Source: Ariolimax columbianus
Lineage: Eukaryota > Mollusca > Gastropoda > Stylommatophora > Arionidae
Reading direction: 5' to 3'
NCBI GenBank assembly: GCA_036924085.1
Contig: JAVGWX010000011.1
Location: 23,884,739-23,948,738, forward strand
DNA: 64,000 bases
Shown in pieces: positions 10,970 through 21,814 of the stretch (positions are counted from its first letter, which is position 1; every line of letters starts with the position of its first letter). The notes beneath the pieces are model-generated. The model did not search any database. It was not told where the DNA came from and saw only the letters and a list, made by a program, of their open reading frames with translations. A program made the position numbers and the translations under genes.

Positions 10970-11695
10970 CGTCAGGTCAGGTCATCCCGTAACCGGTGAG
11001 GTCGTTGGGGCACACATGAAGACATCCTCACAACTCCACGCCATCCCTCTCTGTCAGATGCCGCTGCCTGTGTCGGAGACTGGTCAATCATTTTATGTTG
11101 TCCTCCCATCTCTTTTTGGGCCGGCCTCTTTGTCGTCTGCGGTGCACCTTCCCGTGGATGATTGTGTTTGCAAGACCATTTGATCTCGATATGTGACCGT
11201 ACCAAGTGAGTTTCCTTCTTTTGACAGTTGCCAAGAGATCTTCGAAAGGCCCTATTGCTGTTGTAATTCTATTTCGTATTTCCTCGTTTGTAACTCGATC
11301 TTTGTACGTGACGTTTAAAAGTTTTCGGAAACATCTCATCTCCAAAGCCTGTATCCTGCGTTGAAGGTCAGCTGTAACTGTCGATGTCTCACACGCATAG
11401 AGGAATATTGACAGGACCAGTGTACACATTAATCTGATTTTCACGCGTAGTGCTAACCGTTTATCTTGCCAGATTTTGTTAAGCCGTGCAAGCGCCGCTA
11501 TTGTCTGTGCTATTCTGGCCAACACTTCACATTTTGATCCTTCATCACAGACAATCGACCCAAGATATTTAAAACGGTCAACCACTTCGAGTTCCTGACC
11601 GTTAGCTTTTATCATGCTGTTGAAGCCCGTAGCGTCGTAAGCGTGCTTTAATTCAACACAGTTCAACCATTGCCATCTCATGATAATCTATAATT
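10970..11695 (-). mobile_element. LINE2 (RTE-like) 3' portion, longest open copy
   Basis: The minus strand keeps a 197-codon open frame (11088-11681) with DRFKYLGSIVCDEGSKCEV, IAQTIAALARLNKIWQDKR, LFLYAC-like SIFLYACETSTVTADLQRR, KLLNVTYKDRVTNEEIRNR, KLTWYGHISRSNGL and RGRPKKRWEDNIK. This is the region after the RT palm in RTE-like LINEs. The element ends at 10970 with repeats of the pentamer ACCTG/TGACC (minus strand). Five more copies share the same 3' end: 15375-15990, 24000-24533, 32358-32740, 42000-42175 and 49408-49672. Confidence 0.85.
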
Positions 11696-11699
11696 TAGA

Positions 11700-12030
11700 A
11701 GGCCCTCTGACTTATTGGGAAAATACACATGAAACGTCACATCTTGAAGCCATCTAAATTACAAAACTCATCAGCACTCATATTGTGCCAAGAGAAATAA
11801 ACATAGAGAAATAAAACAAATAACGGTACAAAACACAACAAATCACTGTAGAGAGTGATCCTTTCACATAATCCTGCCCTGAATCAAACTGAATATCCAT
11901 ATTCTTTTACTTATCTACGGTATACAAGAACCAGCGTTCCTAATGAAACTCATAGTTCAACACAGCCCCTATATATTGGTTCCAGAAAACACCGTTTCCA
12001 AAAGTGAATTAACTCTACGGAGATCCCATG
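11700..12030. other. no gene recognised
   Basis: AT-rich sequence between LINE2 and the 31-bp array. No motif or frame found. Confidence 0.5.
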
Positions 12031-13112
12031 GATCACTTAAATTGTTTTCATGCGGTCTTTGGGTCATCTAAATTGTTTTCATGCAGTCATTAGGTCATCT
12101 AAATTGTCTTCGCTCAGTCATTAGACCATCTAAATTGTCTTGGTTCAGTCATTGGACAATCTAAACTGTCTTGGTTCAGTCATAGGACAATCTAAACTGT
12201 CTTGATTCAGTCATTGGACAATCTAAAGTGTCTTGGTTCAGTTATTGGACAATCTAAACTGTCTTGGTTCAGTCATTGGACAATCTAAACTGTCTTGGTT
12301 CAGTCATTGGACAATCTAAACTGTCTTGGTTCAGTCATTGGACAATCTAAACTGTCTTGATTCAGTCATTGGACAATCTAAACTGTCTTGGTTCAGTCAT
12401 TGGACAATCTAAACTGTCTTGGTTCAGTCATTGGACAATCTAAACTGTCTTGGTTCAGTCATTGGACAATCTAAACTGCCTTGGTTCAGTCATTGGACAA
12501 TCTAAACTGTCTTGGTTCAGTCATTGGACAATCTAAACTGTCTTGGTTCAGTCATTGGACAATCTAAACTGTCTTGGTTCAGTCATTGGACAATCTAAAC
12601 TGTCTTGGTTCAATCATTGGACAATCTAAACTGTCTTGGTTCAGTCATTGGACAATCTAAATTGGCTCCGCACAGTAATTGGACTATTTCGTTCACCGCA
12701 ATTATCTTCATTCGATCATTGGTTCATCGCTTTTCTTATTTTGGTCATTGGTTCGACTCAATTGTCTTCACTCGATCAATGGTTCGTCTCAACTGTCTTC
12801 ACTCAATCATCGGTTCGTCTCAACTGTCTTCACTCAATCATCGGTTTGTCTCAACTGTCTTCACTCAATCATCGGTTCGTCTCAATTGTCTTCACTCAAT
12901 CATCGGTTCGTCTCAATTGTCTGCACTCAATCATAGGTTCGTCTTAATAGTCTTCACTCAATCATCGGTTCGTCTTAATTCTCTTCACTCGACCATTGGT
13001 TCATCTCAATTGTCTTCACTCAATCATCGGTTTCGCTCAATTGTCCTCACTCGACCATCGGTTGTCTCAATTGTCTTCACTCGACCATCAGTTTATTTAA
13101 ACTGTCCAGGTG
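12030..13112 (+). repeat. minisatellite, 31-bp unit, two subfamily blocks
   Basis: From 12030 to about 12680 the unit is CTGTCTTGGTTCAGTCATTG plus GACAATCTAAA, about 20 copies, very uniform from 12150 on. From about 12690 to 13112 a related 31-bp unit built on GGTTCGTCTCAACTGTCTTC plus ACTCAATCATC takes over, about 13 copies, more diverged. The period is the same across the switch. Open frames over it are repeat translations. Confidence 0.95.
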
Positions 13113-13640
13113 TTTCTCAGTTTGCGACCAAAGACAGTAACGTTAGGGGTCGACACATTATTACACAGGTCACGCTTAAGTAAATCTCCAGCAATACAGG
13201 CACAAACTTTCAATGGGCCTCCTAGGCTTCACCACTTTGGGCTCAGCTCTCAACAGTTTGACGTGACGGTGTTCACGTACGCATTCAAGGGACACATTAA
13301 TCGGGTCAGTGAGTTCATTGGGTACCAGGAATTGCGCTGTGAAACGTTTGTTTGTGGGTTAGGACCCACAGGTTTAAAAAAAAATATCCGTCAGCAGGGG
13401 GGATATTGAGAGCAACTTTGTGTTGTTTTGTGCGGACTTTTTGGGGGCTCTATCTTTGATGTTTCTCCAGCTGCCATCTTTATGTCCATGTGTTGTTATT
13501 TATATGCCTCTGTCTGTTTCTCTCATGCTTCTATAGTTTTTTTTATGTATCTGTACTCGCGCGTGTCTGTCTGCAAAGCCTGCCAGCTCGTCAGTCCGTC
13601 CGTCCGTTGTGTCGAATACCTTCATTCGTCTATCCAATAC
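13112..13640. other. no gene recognised
   Basis: Mixed sequence without recognisable coding or repeat structure. Open frames shorter than 100 codons show no domain. Confidence 0.45.
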
Positions 13641-14960
13641 AGAAGTGATGGCAGTAACTAAGAAACATAACTCACCCATATGCAGTGTCAAAGTGAACGA
13701 GAGAGAATTAAGACAAATGCATTCGTTTAAATAACTGGACACACACCCACCATCTGATGGGAGATGCAACTATGAAGGAAGAAGTAGAATAGCCAAGGAA
13801 AATGGGTCTTCCACGGCTTGAAGGAAGCTTGTGCAAATAAACGGGTCTTCCACAGCTTGAAGGGAAGCTTGTGCAAATAAACGGGTCTTCCACAGCTTGA
13901 AGGGAAGCTTGTGCAAATAAACGGGTCTTCCACAGCTTGAAGGGAAGCTTGTGCAAATAAACGGGTCTTCCACAGCTTGAAGGGAAGCTTGTGCAAATAA
14001 ACGGGTCTTCCACAGCTTGAAGGGAAGCTTGTGCAAATAAACGGGTCTTCCACAGCTTGAAGGGAAGCTTGTGCAAATAAACGGGTCTTCCACAGCTTGA
14101 AGGGAAGCTTGTGCAAATAAACGGGTCTTCCACAGCTTGAAGGGAAGCTTGTGCAAATAAACGGGTCTTCCACAGCTTGAAGGGAAGCTTGTGCAAATAA
14201 ACGGGTCTTCCACAGCTTGAAGGGAAGCTTGTGCAAATAAACGGGTCTTCCACAGCTTGAAGGGAAGCTTGTGCAAATAAACGGGTCTTCCACAGCTTGA
14301 AGGGAAGCTTGTGCAAATAAACGGGTCTTCCACAGCTTGAAGGGAAGCTTGTGCAAATAAACGGGTCTTCCACAGCTTGAAGGGAAGCTTGTGCAAATAA
14401 ACGGGTCTTCCACAGCTTGAAGGGAAGCTTGTGCAAATAAATGGGTCTTCCACAGCTTGAAGGGAAGCTTGTGCAAATAAACGGGTCTTCCACAGCTTGA
14501 AGGGAAGCTTGTGCAAATAAATGGGTCTTCCACAGCTTGAAGGGAAGCTTGTGCAAATAAATGGGTCTTCCACAGCTTGAAGGGAAGCTTGTGCAAATAA
14601 ACGGGTCTTCCACAGCTTGAAGGGAAGCTTGTGCAAATAAATGGGTCTTCCACAGCTTGAAGGGAAGCTTGTGCAAATAAATGGGTCTTCCACAGCTTGA
14701 AGGGAAGCTTGTGCAAATAAATGGGTCTTCCACAGCTTGACGGGAAGCTTGTGCAAATAAATGGGTCTTCCACAGCTTGAAGGGAAGCTTGTGCAAATAA
14801 ATGGGTCTTCCACAGCTTGAAGGGAAGCTTGTGCAAATAAATGGGTCTTCCACAGCTTGAAGGGAAGCTTGTGCAAATAAATGGGTCTTCCACAGCTTGT
14901 GCAAATAAACGTTATCGCTGGAATTAAGAAAGAGAGTTCTTGGATGCTTCGTGGAACCTG
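13640..14960. repeat. tandem-duplicated locus, copy A, with 40-bp array
   Basis: The left flank (13640-13800) and right flank (14905-14960) are both similar to a second copy at 15193-15374 and 15991-16075, in the same order and orientation. Between its flanks, copy A carries the 27-copy 40-bp minisatellite. Copy B carries about one unit. Confidence 0.8.
13803..14911 (+). repeat. minisatellite, 40-bp unit, about 27 copies
   Basis: The unit reads GGGTCTTCCACAGCTTGAAG then GGAAGCTTGTGCAAATAAAC. Copies are almost identical. One position (ACGGG or ATGGG) is all C on the left and becomes mostly T from about 14441 rightward. Each unit holds an imperfect hairpin, CACAGCTT against AAGCTTGTG. No frame on the minus strand has a stop, and 40 is not a multiple of 3, so three overlapping open frames of 388-420 codons run through it. 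I treat these as artefacts. Confidence 0.97.
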
Positions 14961-15192
14961 GAGTCTCCCAGACGGCTGTACTATGCTTGGCTTCATCTGC
15001 GTATCACTCACTATTACGGGGATCACGTCCATTCCTCACCTCGTTAGCCAGGCTGCTTATGAAAACAACCCGTTTCCAGGGAGGACGACTTGGGCGCCGA
15101 GGTGAGCATCTTAGCCAGCATGTTTTGCCTGACCCTGACTAACATGTCTGATCAATATATTATGCCTGACAAGACGTTAGTATTCCTCTCCA
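14961..15192 (+). mobile_element. TE-M arm fragment
   Basis: Matches the inner arm of TE-M: GCTTGGCTTCATCTGCGTAT, CTCACCTCGTTAGCCAGGCT, CCCGTTTCCAGGGAGG and two copies of the TGAC..AACATGTCTGATCA core unit, ending GACGTTAGTATTCCTC. The outer (TTG)n tip is missing. It separates the two tandem copies of the 40-bp locus. Confidence 0.7.
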
Positions 15193-16075
15193 GAAGTGAT
15201 GGTAGTAACTAAGAAACACAACCCACCTCATGTAGTGTCAAGGTGAACGAGAGAACTGAGATAAGTGCACACGTTTAAATTACTGGACACACACCCAACA
15301 TCTGATGGGAGATGCAATTCTAAAGGAAGGAACTAAAAAATCCAGGAAACATCAGTCTTCCAGAGTAGGAAGGGATCAGGTCAGGTCAGGTCATTCCGTA
15401 ACCGGTGAGGTCGTTGGGGCACACATGAAGACATCATCACAACTCCACGCCATCCCTCTGTGTCAGATGCCGCTGCCTGTGACTCTTCTGATCGGAGACT
15501 GGTCAATCATTTTATGTTGTCCTCCCATCTCTTTTTGGACCGGTCTCTTCGTCGTCTGCCATGCACCTTCTCGTGGAGGATTGTGTTTGCAAGACCATTT
15601 GATCTCGATATGTGACCGTACCAAGTGAGTTTCCTTCTTTTGACAGTTGCCAAGAGATCTTCGAAAGGCCCTATTGCTGTTGTAATTCTATCTCGTATTT
15701 CCTCGTTTGTAACTCGATCTTTGTACGTGACGTTTAAAAGTTTTCGGAAACATCTCATCTCCAAGGCCTGTATCCTGCGTTGAAGGTCAGCTGTAACTGT
15801 CGATGTCTCCCACGCATAGAGGAATATTGACAGGACCAGTGTACGCATTAATCTCATTTTCTTGCGTAGTGCTAACCGTTTATCTTGTCAGATGTTGTTA
15901 AGCCGTGCAAGCGCCGCTATTGTCTGTGCTATTCTGGCCAACACTTCACATTTTGATCCTTCATCACTGACAATCGACCAAAGATATTTTGAAGGATTGA
16001 AGGGAAGCTTGTGCAAATAAACCTTATCACTGGACTTGAGAAAGAGAGTTCGTGGATGCTTTGTAGAACCCAACA
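15193..16075. repeat. tandem-duplicated locus, copy B (single unit)
   Basis: The left flank 15193-15374 is similar to 13640-13815 (CATCTGATGGGAGATGCAA is shared exactly). The right flank 15991-16075 matches 14890-14960 (GGGAAGCTTGTGCAAATAAA, then GAGAAAGAGAGTTCGTGG). Only about one 40-bp unit is present, split by the LINE2 insertion. Confidence 0.75.
15375..15990 (-). mobile_element. LINE2 (RTE-like) insertion
   Basis: Close relative of 10970-11695 with a 116-codon open piece (15507-15857) from LMRTLVLSIFLYAWETS to RSKKRWEDNIK. A second frame continues to SDEGSKCEVLARI. The 3' end at 15375 is CAGGT-rich. It is inserted inside the single 40-bp unit of copy B, with GAAGGGA at the left junction and GAAGGAT/GAAGGGA at the right as a possible short TSD. 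Confidence 0.85.
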
Positions 16076-16079
16076 TATA

Positions 16080-16340
16080 TACGGAAGGGATTCACGGGCA
16101 ATGCGTTAGCAAGCACAAAGATCACTACAAGCGACGAAGATGTGGTTTTACAGAAGAATGTTTAGAATTCCATAAAGTGCAAAGAAGACTAACGATGCGG
16201 TACTTAATGAAGCAGAGACACAAAGAGAACTCATTGGAAAAGTCAGGTCAAGGCAGTCATACGTTTTTAAGGTGTGCATGTTATGAGAAGGGGCGGGTTG
16301 ATATACACTGACACCACGAGTAAAATAGAAGGGAAAGACG
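16080..16340. other. no gene recognised
   Basis: A 91-codon plus-strand open frame (16036-16311) begins in copy B and has several Cys and Lys/Arg residues but no domain I recognise. Likely chance. Confidence 0.35.
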
Positions 16341-16632
16341 AAGGGAAAGGTCAGTCCCATAGAAACAAATGCCGTCGGGGATGAAGATAACTTTTCATGT
16401 GCTGTGCTTCAGCCTATGGGAGGTGGAGGGGCCAGTTCCCTTCTTTGCTGTTTTTACCTTTCCCAACTAATACGACATGTACCCATGTATAGCTAGGTTG
16501 ACTGGAGAAACGGTGGTACCAGGCATGAACCATAGTCAGGATTTCGTTTCTGTCCGTCGGTGAACTCGAACCACTGACGCGCTGTAGTCCCAGTCTGGTA
16601 AGCCAGTTTACTATCGACTAGACTACATGCTG
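16340..16632 (-). mobile_element. SINE G copy with tRNA-like head
   Basis: On the minus strand the head reads TAGTCTAGTCGATAGTAAAC (A box) and GTGGTTCGAGTTC (B box), about 45 nt apart. The body to the left shares TACCCATGTATAGCTAGGTT and GACTGGAG with 2560-2750. This places SINE G among tRNA-derived SINEs. Confidence 0.65.
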
Positions 16633-16639
16633 CACAGAA

Positions 16640-16805
16640 AGGAAAATAGATAAAGGGAGAAATGCTGGAAAGCCTGAAGGAATGGCACAGGAAACGATCA
16701 ACAGCAGACGTGATAAACCACACACGTTGCAGAAGGGGATAGCGATGCTGTTGACATCAGCCGGGTATTTTTTTTTCGTGATGATGCTCTGTATTTGATT
16801 ATAGT
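16640..16805. other. no gene recognised
   Basis: Short unassigned spacer between SINE G and a SINE B fragment. Confidence 0.4.
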
Positions 16806-16915
16806 GAGGAAGCAACTGCTATCAGTTGTCTTGACTACGTCTTGCCACTGAATCAGGGTAGTTGAGGACGAGAGAGTGAGGCTGACGTGCGAAACTCTCC
16901 TTCACTATAATAAAA
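16805..16915 (+). mobile_element. SINE B fragment
   Basis: Retains GTCTTGACTACGTCTTGCCA, GAGAGTGAGGCTGA and the CTTCACTATAATAAAATTC end of SINE B. The head is missing. Confidence 0.55.
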
Positions 16916-17099
16916 TTCCCGCGCAAGTCCCCTTGTTTTAATTCCACGTTCGCTACACCACTGTCTACTATGAAATGCATAATGGAAGTGCCTTTGATAT
17001 TTGGTGCATGGAACACTGACATCCTCATTAATTGTGTGCCAAAACTGCTCCAATTCTGTCGAAGGGGTGTCCGTATTTCCTTGTACTAAGTACAGCAGA
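16916..17099. other. no gene recognised
   Basis: Short unassigned sequence. Two overlapping minus-strand open frames of 66-68 codons show no domain. Confidence 0.4.
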
Positions 17100-17542
17100 C
17101 AGTTCAGGGCTCTGATTGACTTATTGAATTCAGGGCTCTGATTGACTTATTGAATTCAGGGCTCTGATTGAGTTATTGAATTCAGGGACCTGATTGACTT
17201 ATTGAATTCAGGGACCTGATTGGCTTATTGAATTCAGGGATCTGATTGACTTATTGAATTCAGGGACCTGATTGACATTGAATTCAGGGATCTGATTGAC
17301 TTATTGAATTCAGGGATCTGATTGACTTATTGAATTCAGGGATCTGATTGACTTATTGAATTCAGGGACCTGATTGACTTATTGAATTCAGGGACCTGAT
17401 TGACTTTTTGAATTCAGGGACCTGATTGACTTTTTGAATTCAGGGACCTGATTGATTTATTGAATTCAGGGACCTGATTGACTTATTGAATTCAGGGATC
17501 TGATTGACGTATTGAATTCAGGGACCTGATTGACTTATTGGT
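17100..17542 (+). repeat. minisatellite, 26-bp unit, about 17 copies
   Basis: Unit TTCAGGGACCTGATTGACTT plus ATTGAA, with GGGCTCTG, GGGATCTG and GGGACCTG variants clustered along the array (GGCTC first, GGACC later). One unit is shortened near 17275. Confidence 0.95.
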
Positions 17543-17559
17543 TAGTTAGTTGCCCATCG

Positions 17560-18440
17560 CAAGCGAAGATAGCGATAGCGTCAGACATGTTTATTCAGAT
17601 GTGACTGCATATGACTGACTGCACAGTCCGATTTAACTGCACCGCACGAATGGCACACATGAACAGCATTTTTAGTTGGGCAGTATTGCATTCTTTCCTT
17701 TCGTGTAGCTCGCTTTTCGTGCGCCTAGGTGATGGTCCTCTGCCTAGCGGTGCAAGCACCTTGTGTGACGGCAGTGCATCAAGCTGAGCGGTTCTGAGCA
17801 AGCATCTCCCAGTCAGCAACATCAATGGAGACACTTTTCAAAGAAACTTTTAGAGTGTCTTTGTATTGTTTCTTTTGTACCCCCGCAAAGCGCTGTCCTG
17901 TCATGAGCTCAACCGTACAACAGTTCTTTAGGGAGGCGCTCATCTGACATGCGAGCAACATGCCCTCTCCATCTGATCTGGGCTCTCTGTAGCAGCGTAT
18001 GGGTGCCAGAGAGTCTAGCTCTGCGGATGACTTCAGAGTTAGACACTCTCTCCTGCCAACCGATCCTGAGCAGTCTGCACAGGCAGTTTACATGGAAATT
18101 ATAAAGTTACCTAATATGCCTGCTATAGACTGTCCATGTTTCGCATGTGTACAAACGTGTGGTTAGCACAACAGCACGATACACGCTAATTTTGGTGGCA
18201 ACACTGATTAAAAGGTCTTGAGGCCAACACACAGCCCTGTTTGACTCCATTTATGGGAATGCTGCAGAGAGTTCACCATCATTCAGTACGCGGGCTGACA
18301 TGCCATCATGAAACTAGCGGACGACGGTGATTCATTTTTCCGGGCAACTAAATTTCGCCATGATTTTCCAGATTCCGTCACTGTTGACGGTGTCAAAGGT
18401 TTTTATCGGATCAACAAAAGTCGTGTACAGATCAGGATGC
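17560..18440 (-). mobile_element. LINE5 (RT plus tail), decayed
   Basis: Reading the minus strand from 18430 gives TTFVDPIKTFDTVN (RT motif A region), GIWKIMAKFSCPEK, FHDGMSARVL, then VYRAVVLTTRLYTCETW and further ELMTGQRFAGVQKKQYKDTL with ADWEMLAQNRSA. This is a classic non-LTR order: motif A, the VL/YxCETW block, then a basic GxRxxGxxKKxYKD tail. Stops interrupt it in several places, and part of the palm appears deleted because motif C (FADD) is not seen. Confidence 0.7.
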
Positions 18441-18469
18441 TATACCTTTGACTTAGTTAGTCATCATCA

Positions 18470-18590
18470 AACTTCTAAGAATAGTGAATGTTGTTAAAGA
18501 TTTCGTCATCAATACGTTGGAAGAACAACCCATAGTGACGCAGAAACAGCGCTGGTCATCAACCTCGCACTCTCGTCCTGAGCAAAGGTA
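18470..18590 (-). mobile_element. possible SINE B remnant
   Basis: Contains CAGCGCTGGTCATCAACCTC followed by GCACTCTCGTCCTGAG, the reverse complement of the SINE B 3' region. Too short and diverged for certainty. Confidence 0.4.
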
Positions 18591-18940
18591 GCCAGTATTC
18601 AACTAACAAAGGTAGAACGAAGTGTAGCGTTGGTAGATGGCATATTCATTTATGGTAGCGGCAGAGACAAACAAACATGTCACGGTCAAAGACAAAGAAG
18701 GGACACAACAAGTAATAAATGGGGCCCAGTTCATAGATTAATCTAAACAGAACATGTATTATATCGTGTTCCTTGAAGTCTTACCTTCCTAGTGTTATTG
18801 TCGATGGACAAAACACAGAAATACTTCACAGGCTTATATATTCGGACTAACACTTGACCGTACAGGTCGTCAAGGTGCGTGCGTGTGAGGAAAAACATTC
18901 AGAGATCCAGCGACCTCTGGAAGCACTCAAACCCTTACTA
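18590..18940. other. no gene recognised
   Basis: Unassigned AT-rich sequence. Confidence 0.45.
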
Positions 18941-18944
18941 ACAC

Positions 18945-18945
<1 letters not shown>

Positions 18946-19006
<61 letters not shown>
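18946..19006 (+). repeat. (TA)n microsatellite
   Basis: About 60 bp of uninterrupted TA. Confidence 0.97.
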
Positions 19007-19009
<3 letters not shown>

Positions 19010-19440
19010 ATGGCCTTTGCCCATGACACATTTCGACGTGTGAAATGAAGTGTTTGTGGAAGGTCATCGGTCTTTCCAGGAGAGACAGAATGCGGAACGA
19101 CGACATTCGAAGCATGGAGGGCACTACGTCCTGTGCCGAATACATTTCCATGCAAAAAATATGTTGGTTTGGTTATCTCATGAGAATGCACACTCGTCAA
19201 CATCTATTGATGGCTTACAGCGCTGATAGATCTGGCTACAGGGCAATGGGGCGGCCACAGGGCAAGTGGATGGATGACATTAGAGAAATTGTGCAGAGCC
19301 ACGGGCTCACATTGAATGACGCAACGCACTTGGCTGTGGATAGACAACTTAATCTCCCCACGTCGCTCAACGACACAAGGGGAAAGAAAACTAACTACGG
19401 GGTAACTAACTATATATATATAAATATATATATATATAGA
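19010..19440 (+). mobile_element. LINE10 3' fragment with (TA)n tail
   Basis: A frame from 19045 carries MKCLWKVIGLSRRDRMRNDD, ICWFGYLMRMHTRQHLL, RAMGRPQGKWMDDIREIV and LTLNDATHLAVDRQLNLP. Spacing of the (W)FG(H/Y) and GRPxxKWxDDI motifs is that of non-LTR C-termini, distinct from LINE2 to LINE4. The element runs into a TATATATATAAATATA tail. Confidence 0.65.
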
Positions 19441-19579
19441 GAGAGAGAGGGTCAGTCAGTAGGTAGGTTACGAACTGATATGGAATATCTGAAAACAATT
19501 AGTTGCAGTATCTAATAGTTTCATTAGGTAGCAGCAGGATCCATCTTTGTGAATATTGCAGGTAGCATACGCTAAGTGT

Positions 19580-19805
19580 CGGAGTCACCTTTTTCCGACA
19601 TCAGCAAGCATTTTTTGAGTATCCGGTTAGCCTTCCCTCTTTGATCCTTTCTCCTTAGCCAGCCTGCTCTGTTGCAGTCTGTTATTCAGGATCACCCCTT
19701 GAAGAAGGGGCTTGGCAACTTTGTCTCGCTGACTCTAACGCTTGCTGTCAGCTTTGGATCGCAAACAACTGCAGCTCATGCGCTGCTCAGCATCCTGATT
19801 CGAGT
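19580..19805 (-). mobile_element. SINE C copy
   Basis: Reverse complement of the 7437-7745 body: ATCCGGTTAGCCTTCCCTC, CTCCTTAGCCAGCCTGCTC and CTGCAGCTCATGCGCTGCTC on the given strand. Confidence 0.75.
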
Positions 19806-20198
19806 CACATCTGTGACATCTTTATTAGGCGGATTTCGTTGCACTTCGCTCTGCACAACCTTTCTTCATTTGGCATTTGTTTTTCGGATACTTCTGTAGT
19901 TTGCTGTGTTGACAGGCGTCATGAAAAGCAACAGTACTTTTTTTGTCCCGAGCTGTCACTCATAATAAAACCGCATTACTTAACTGTGAGAGTTCTTCTT
20001 TACCCGAGAAGGGCTTCGTAGTTTGGCTAGGCACTTGATATTTATATCTTTATTCTTGAATTCCTGATCAAACAAAATTATTGTGTTGCTTAATTTAACT
20101 TACATGGAATAATTGGGTCCTGATATCCGTAGCAGGTATTTTAAACTTAATACCGGGTACTAGACCTGGGTTAAGGTACAAATAATTAAACGGAATTT
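19805..20198. other. no gene recognised
   Basis: Unassigned sequence. A 75-codon plus-strand frame starts in the SINE and has no domain. Confidence 0.4.
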
Positions 20199-20600
20199 CT
20201 TTATACTGGTTTAGAAGTCTCCGCAGAGTGTGTATTCAACTATTTTATTCCGCCCAATATTATTTTAAAATAACTAATTGCATTCACTCTACTTTTAATG
20301 TATTATCTGTCTCTCCCACCACTATTTCATGGGGCAATACATTCCAAGCATTCACCACTCTCTAACTAAACAAAAATATTTCATCATATCTAATCTGGAC
20401 TTATTTAAAATGAATGTGTAGCTGTGCACTCGTGTTCTTGTAGCCGGCTGCACTTAGAAAATACTTGTTATAGTGTAATGTATCCTATTCTTTGATTATC
20501 TTATAAACCTATATTAAATCACCTCGAATTCTTCTCTTTTAAAAACACGGTTTTTTTTAGTAATCTTATAAGGATAATTCAGGAATCCCACTCGTCTTTT
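20199..20600 (-). mobile_element. LINE7 3' end
   Basis: Begins with TTTATACTGGTTTAGAAGTC and repeats the order of blocks seen at 4863-5300 (GGGGCAATACATTCCAAGCA, TCACCACTCTCTAACTAAA, TCTTATAAACCTATATTAAA). Coding potential is lost. Confidence 0.7.
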
Positions 20601-21215
20601 TTGTCTTTGTTTCATTATTATTATTCTCTAGTGCATGCATTTTCAGCTGACGTTTCTGTTAGATTCGCCCTCTTTAGCGATTCACTGTTCCCATCCTGTC
20701 TGCAGGTCAACAGTTCAAGTCTCACTGTCCCCGGACATTCCCCTTCGACCTGTCCTGTTTGTGAGACACAACTGATACCTATGTTACCCCCGACATATCA
20801 CTTCGGCTGCTAACACACACATATCCTCCCACGCAGACAGAGACAGACCGTAAATATACTTGCCGCCACACAGGTGTAACCATACACGACTCAAGCCCAA
20901 AACAACAGACACAAGAATGCAAGAAACTCTTTAACAAATATTACTGTGACACGTTAGTCATATAGCTTACATTAGTAACCCAAATGTTTTAAATGATTGT
21001 GCCAAAACACATAGTAATCAAATGTCTAAACTGGCATCTGATATTGTAGTAAGACATTACAGAAACGAAAGTATTTAAAAGAAATACCTGATTATATGTT
21101 GCATTTCAAGTTTCTTTCTTTAAAAAAATAAATTTAGCTGCAACTGCGTCTTTGTTGATGGCACGTAAATCGTTTTGACTGTGTTAGTTAGTCCAGGAGG
21201 GATAAGGGGTGGGAG
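20600..21215. other. no gene recognised
   Basis: No recognisable gene or repeat. A 70-codon open frame at 20601-20813 has no domain. Confidence 0.45.
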
Positions 21216-21224
21216 GTGGTAAAG

Positions 21225-21810
21225 TATTTCTCGAAAGAATAATAGATTCAGAGAGGATAATAGATACAGAGAGTATAATATATTCGGAAAAGAAAATAGA
21301 TTCACAAAGAATAATAGATTCGGAAAGGAAAATAGATTCACAAAGGATAATAGATTCAGAAAAGATAATATATTAGGAAAAGATTATAAATTTATAAAGG
21401 ATAATATATTCGGAAAGAATAATAGATTCATAAAGGATAATAGATTGACAAAGGATAATAGATTAACAAAGGATAATAAATTCGGAAAGGAAAATAGATT
21501 CAGATAGGATAACAGATTCAAAAAAGGTAATATATTCGAAAAGGAAAATAGATTCCTAAAGAATAATAGCTTCATAAAGGACAATAGATTAACAAAGGAT
21601 AATAAATTCGGAAAAGAAAATAGATTAATAAAGGTTAGTAGATTCAGAAAAAATCATAGATTCAGAAAGGATAATATATTAGGAAATGATAAAATATTCA
21701 TAAAGGAAAATATTTTCGGAAAGGATAATATATTCAGAAAAATAATAGATTCACAAAAGATAATAGACTCGTAATTGATAATAGATTCAGGAAGGAAAAT
21801 AGGTTTGAAG
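21225..21810. repeat. AT-rich minisatellite, about 18-bp unit
   Basis: Degenerate tandem units around AAGGATAATAGATTCAGA with variants ATATTCGGAAAG and ATTCATAAAG, roughly 30 copies. Minus-strand Leu/Phe/Asn-rich frames are translations of the repeat. Confidence 0.85.
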
Positions 21811-21814
21811 TGCT

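Noticed and set aside
11088..11681. A possible intact 197-codon host gene
   Set aside because: The motifs and five sister copies show it is the tail of the LINE2 reverse transcriptase without its catalytic core.
13708..15032. Three overlapping minus-strand open frames of 388-420 codons
   Set aside because: All are translations of the same 40-bp minisatellite in different registers. The repeat simply lacks stops in those frames, so they are not evidence of a gene.
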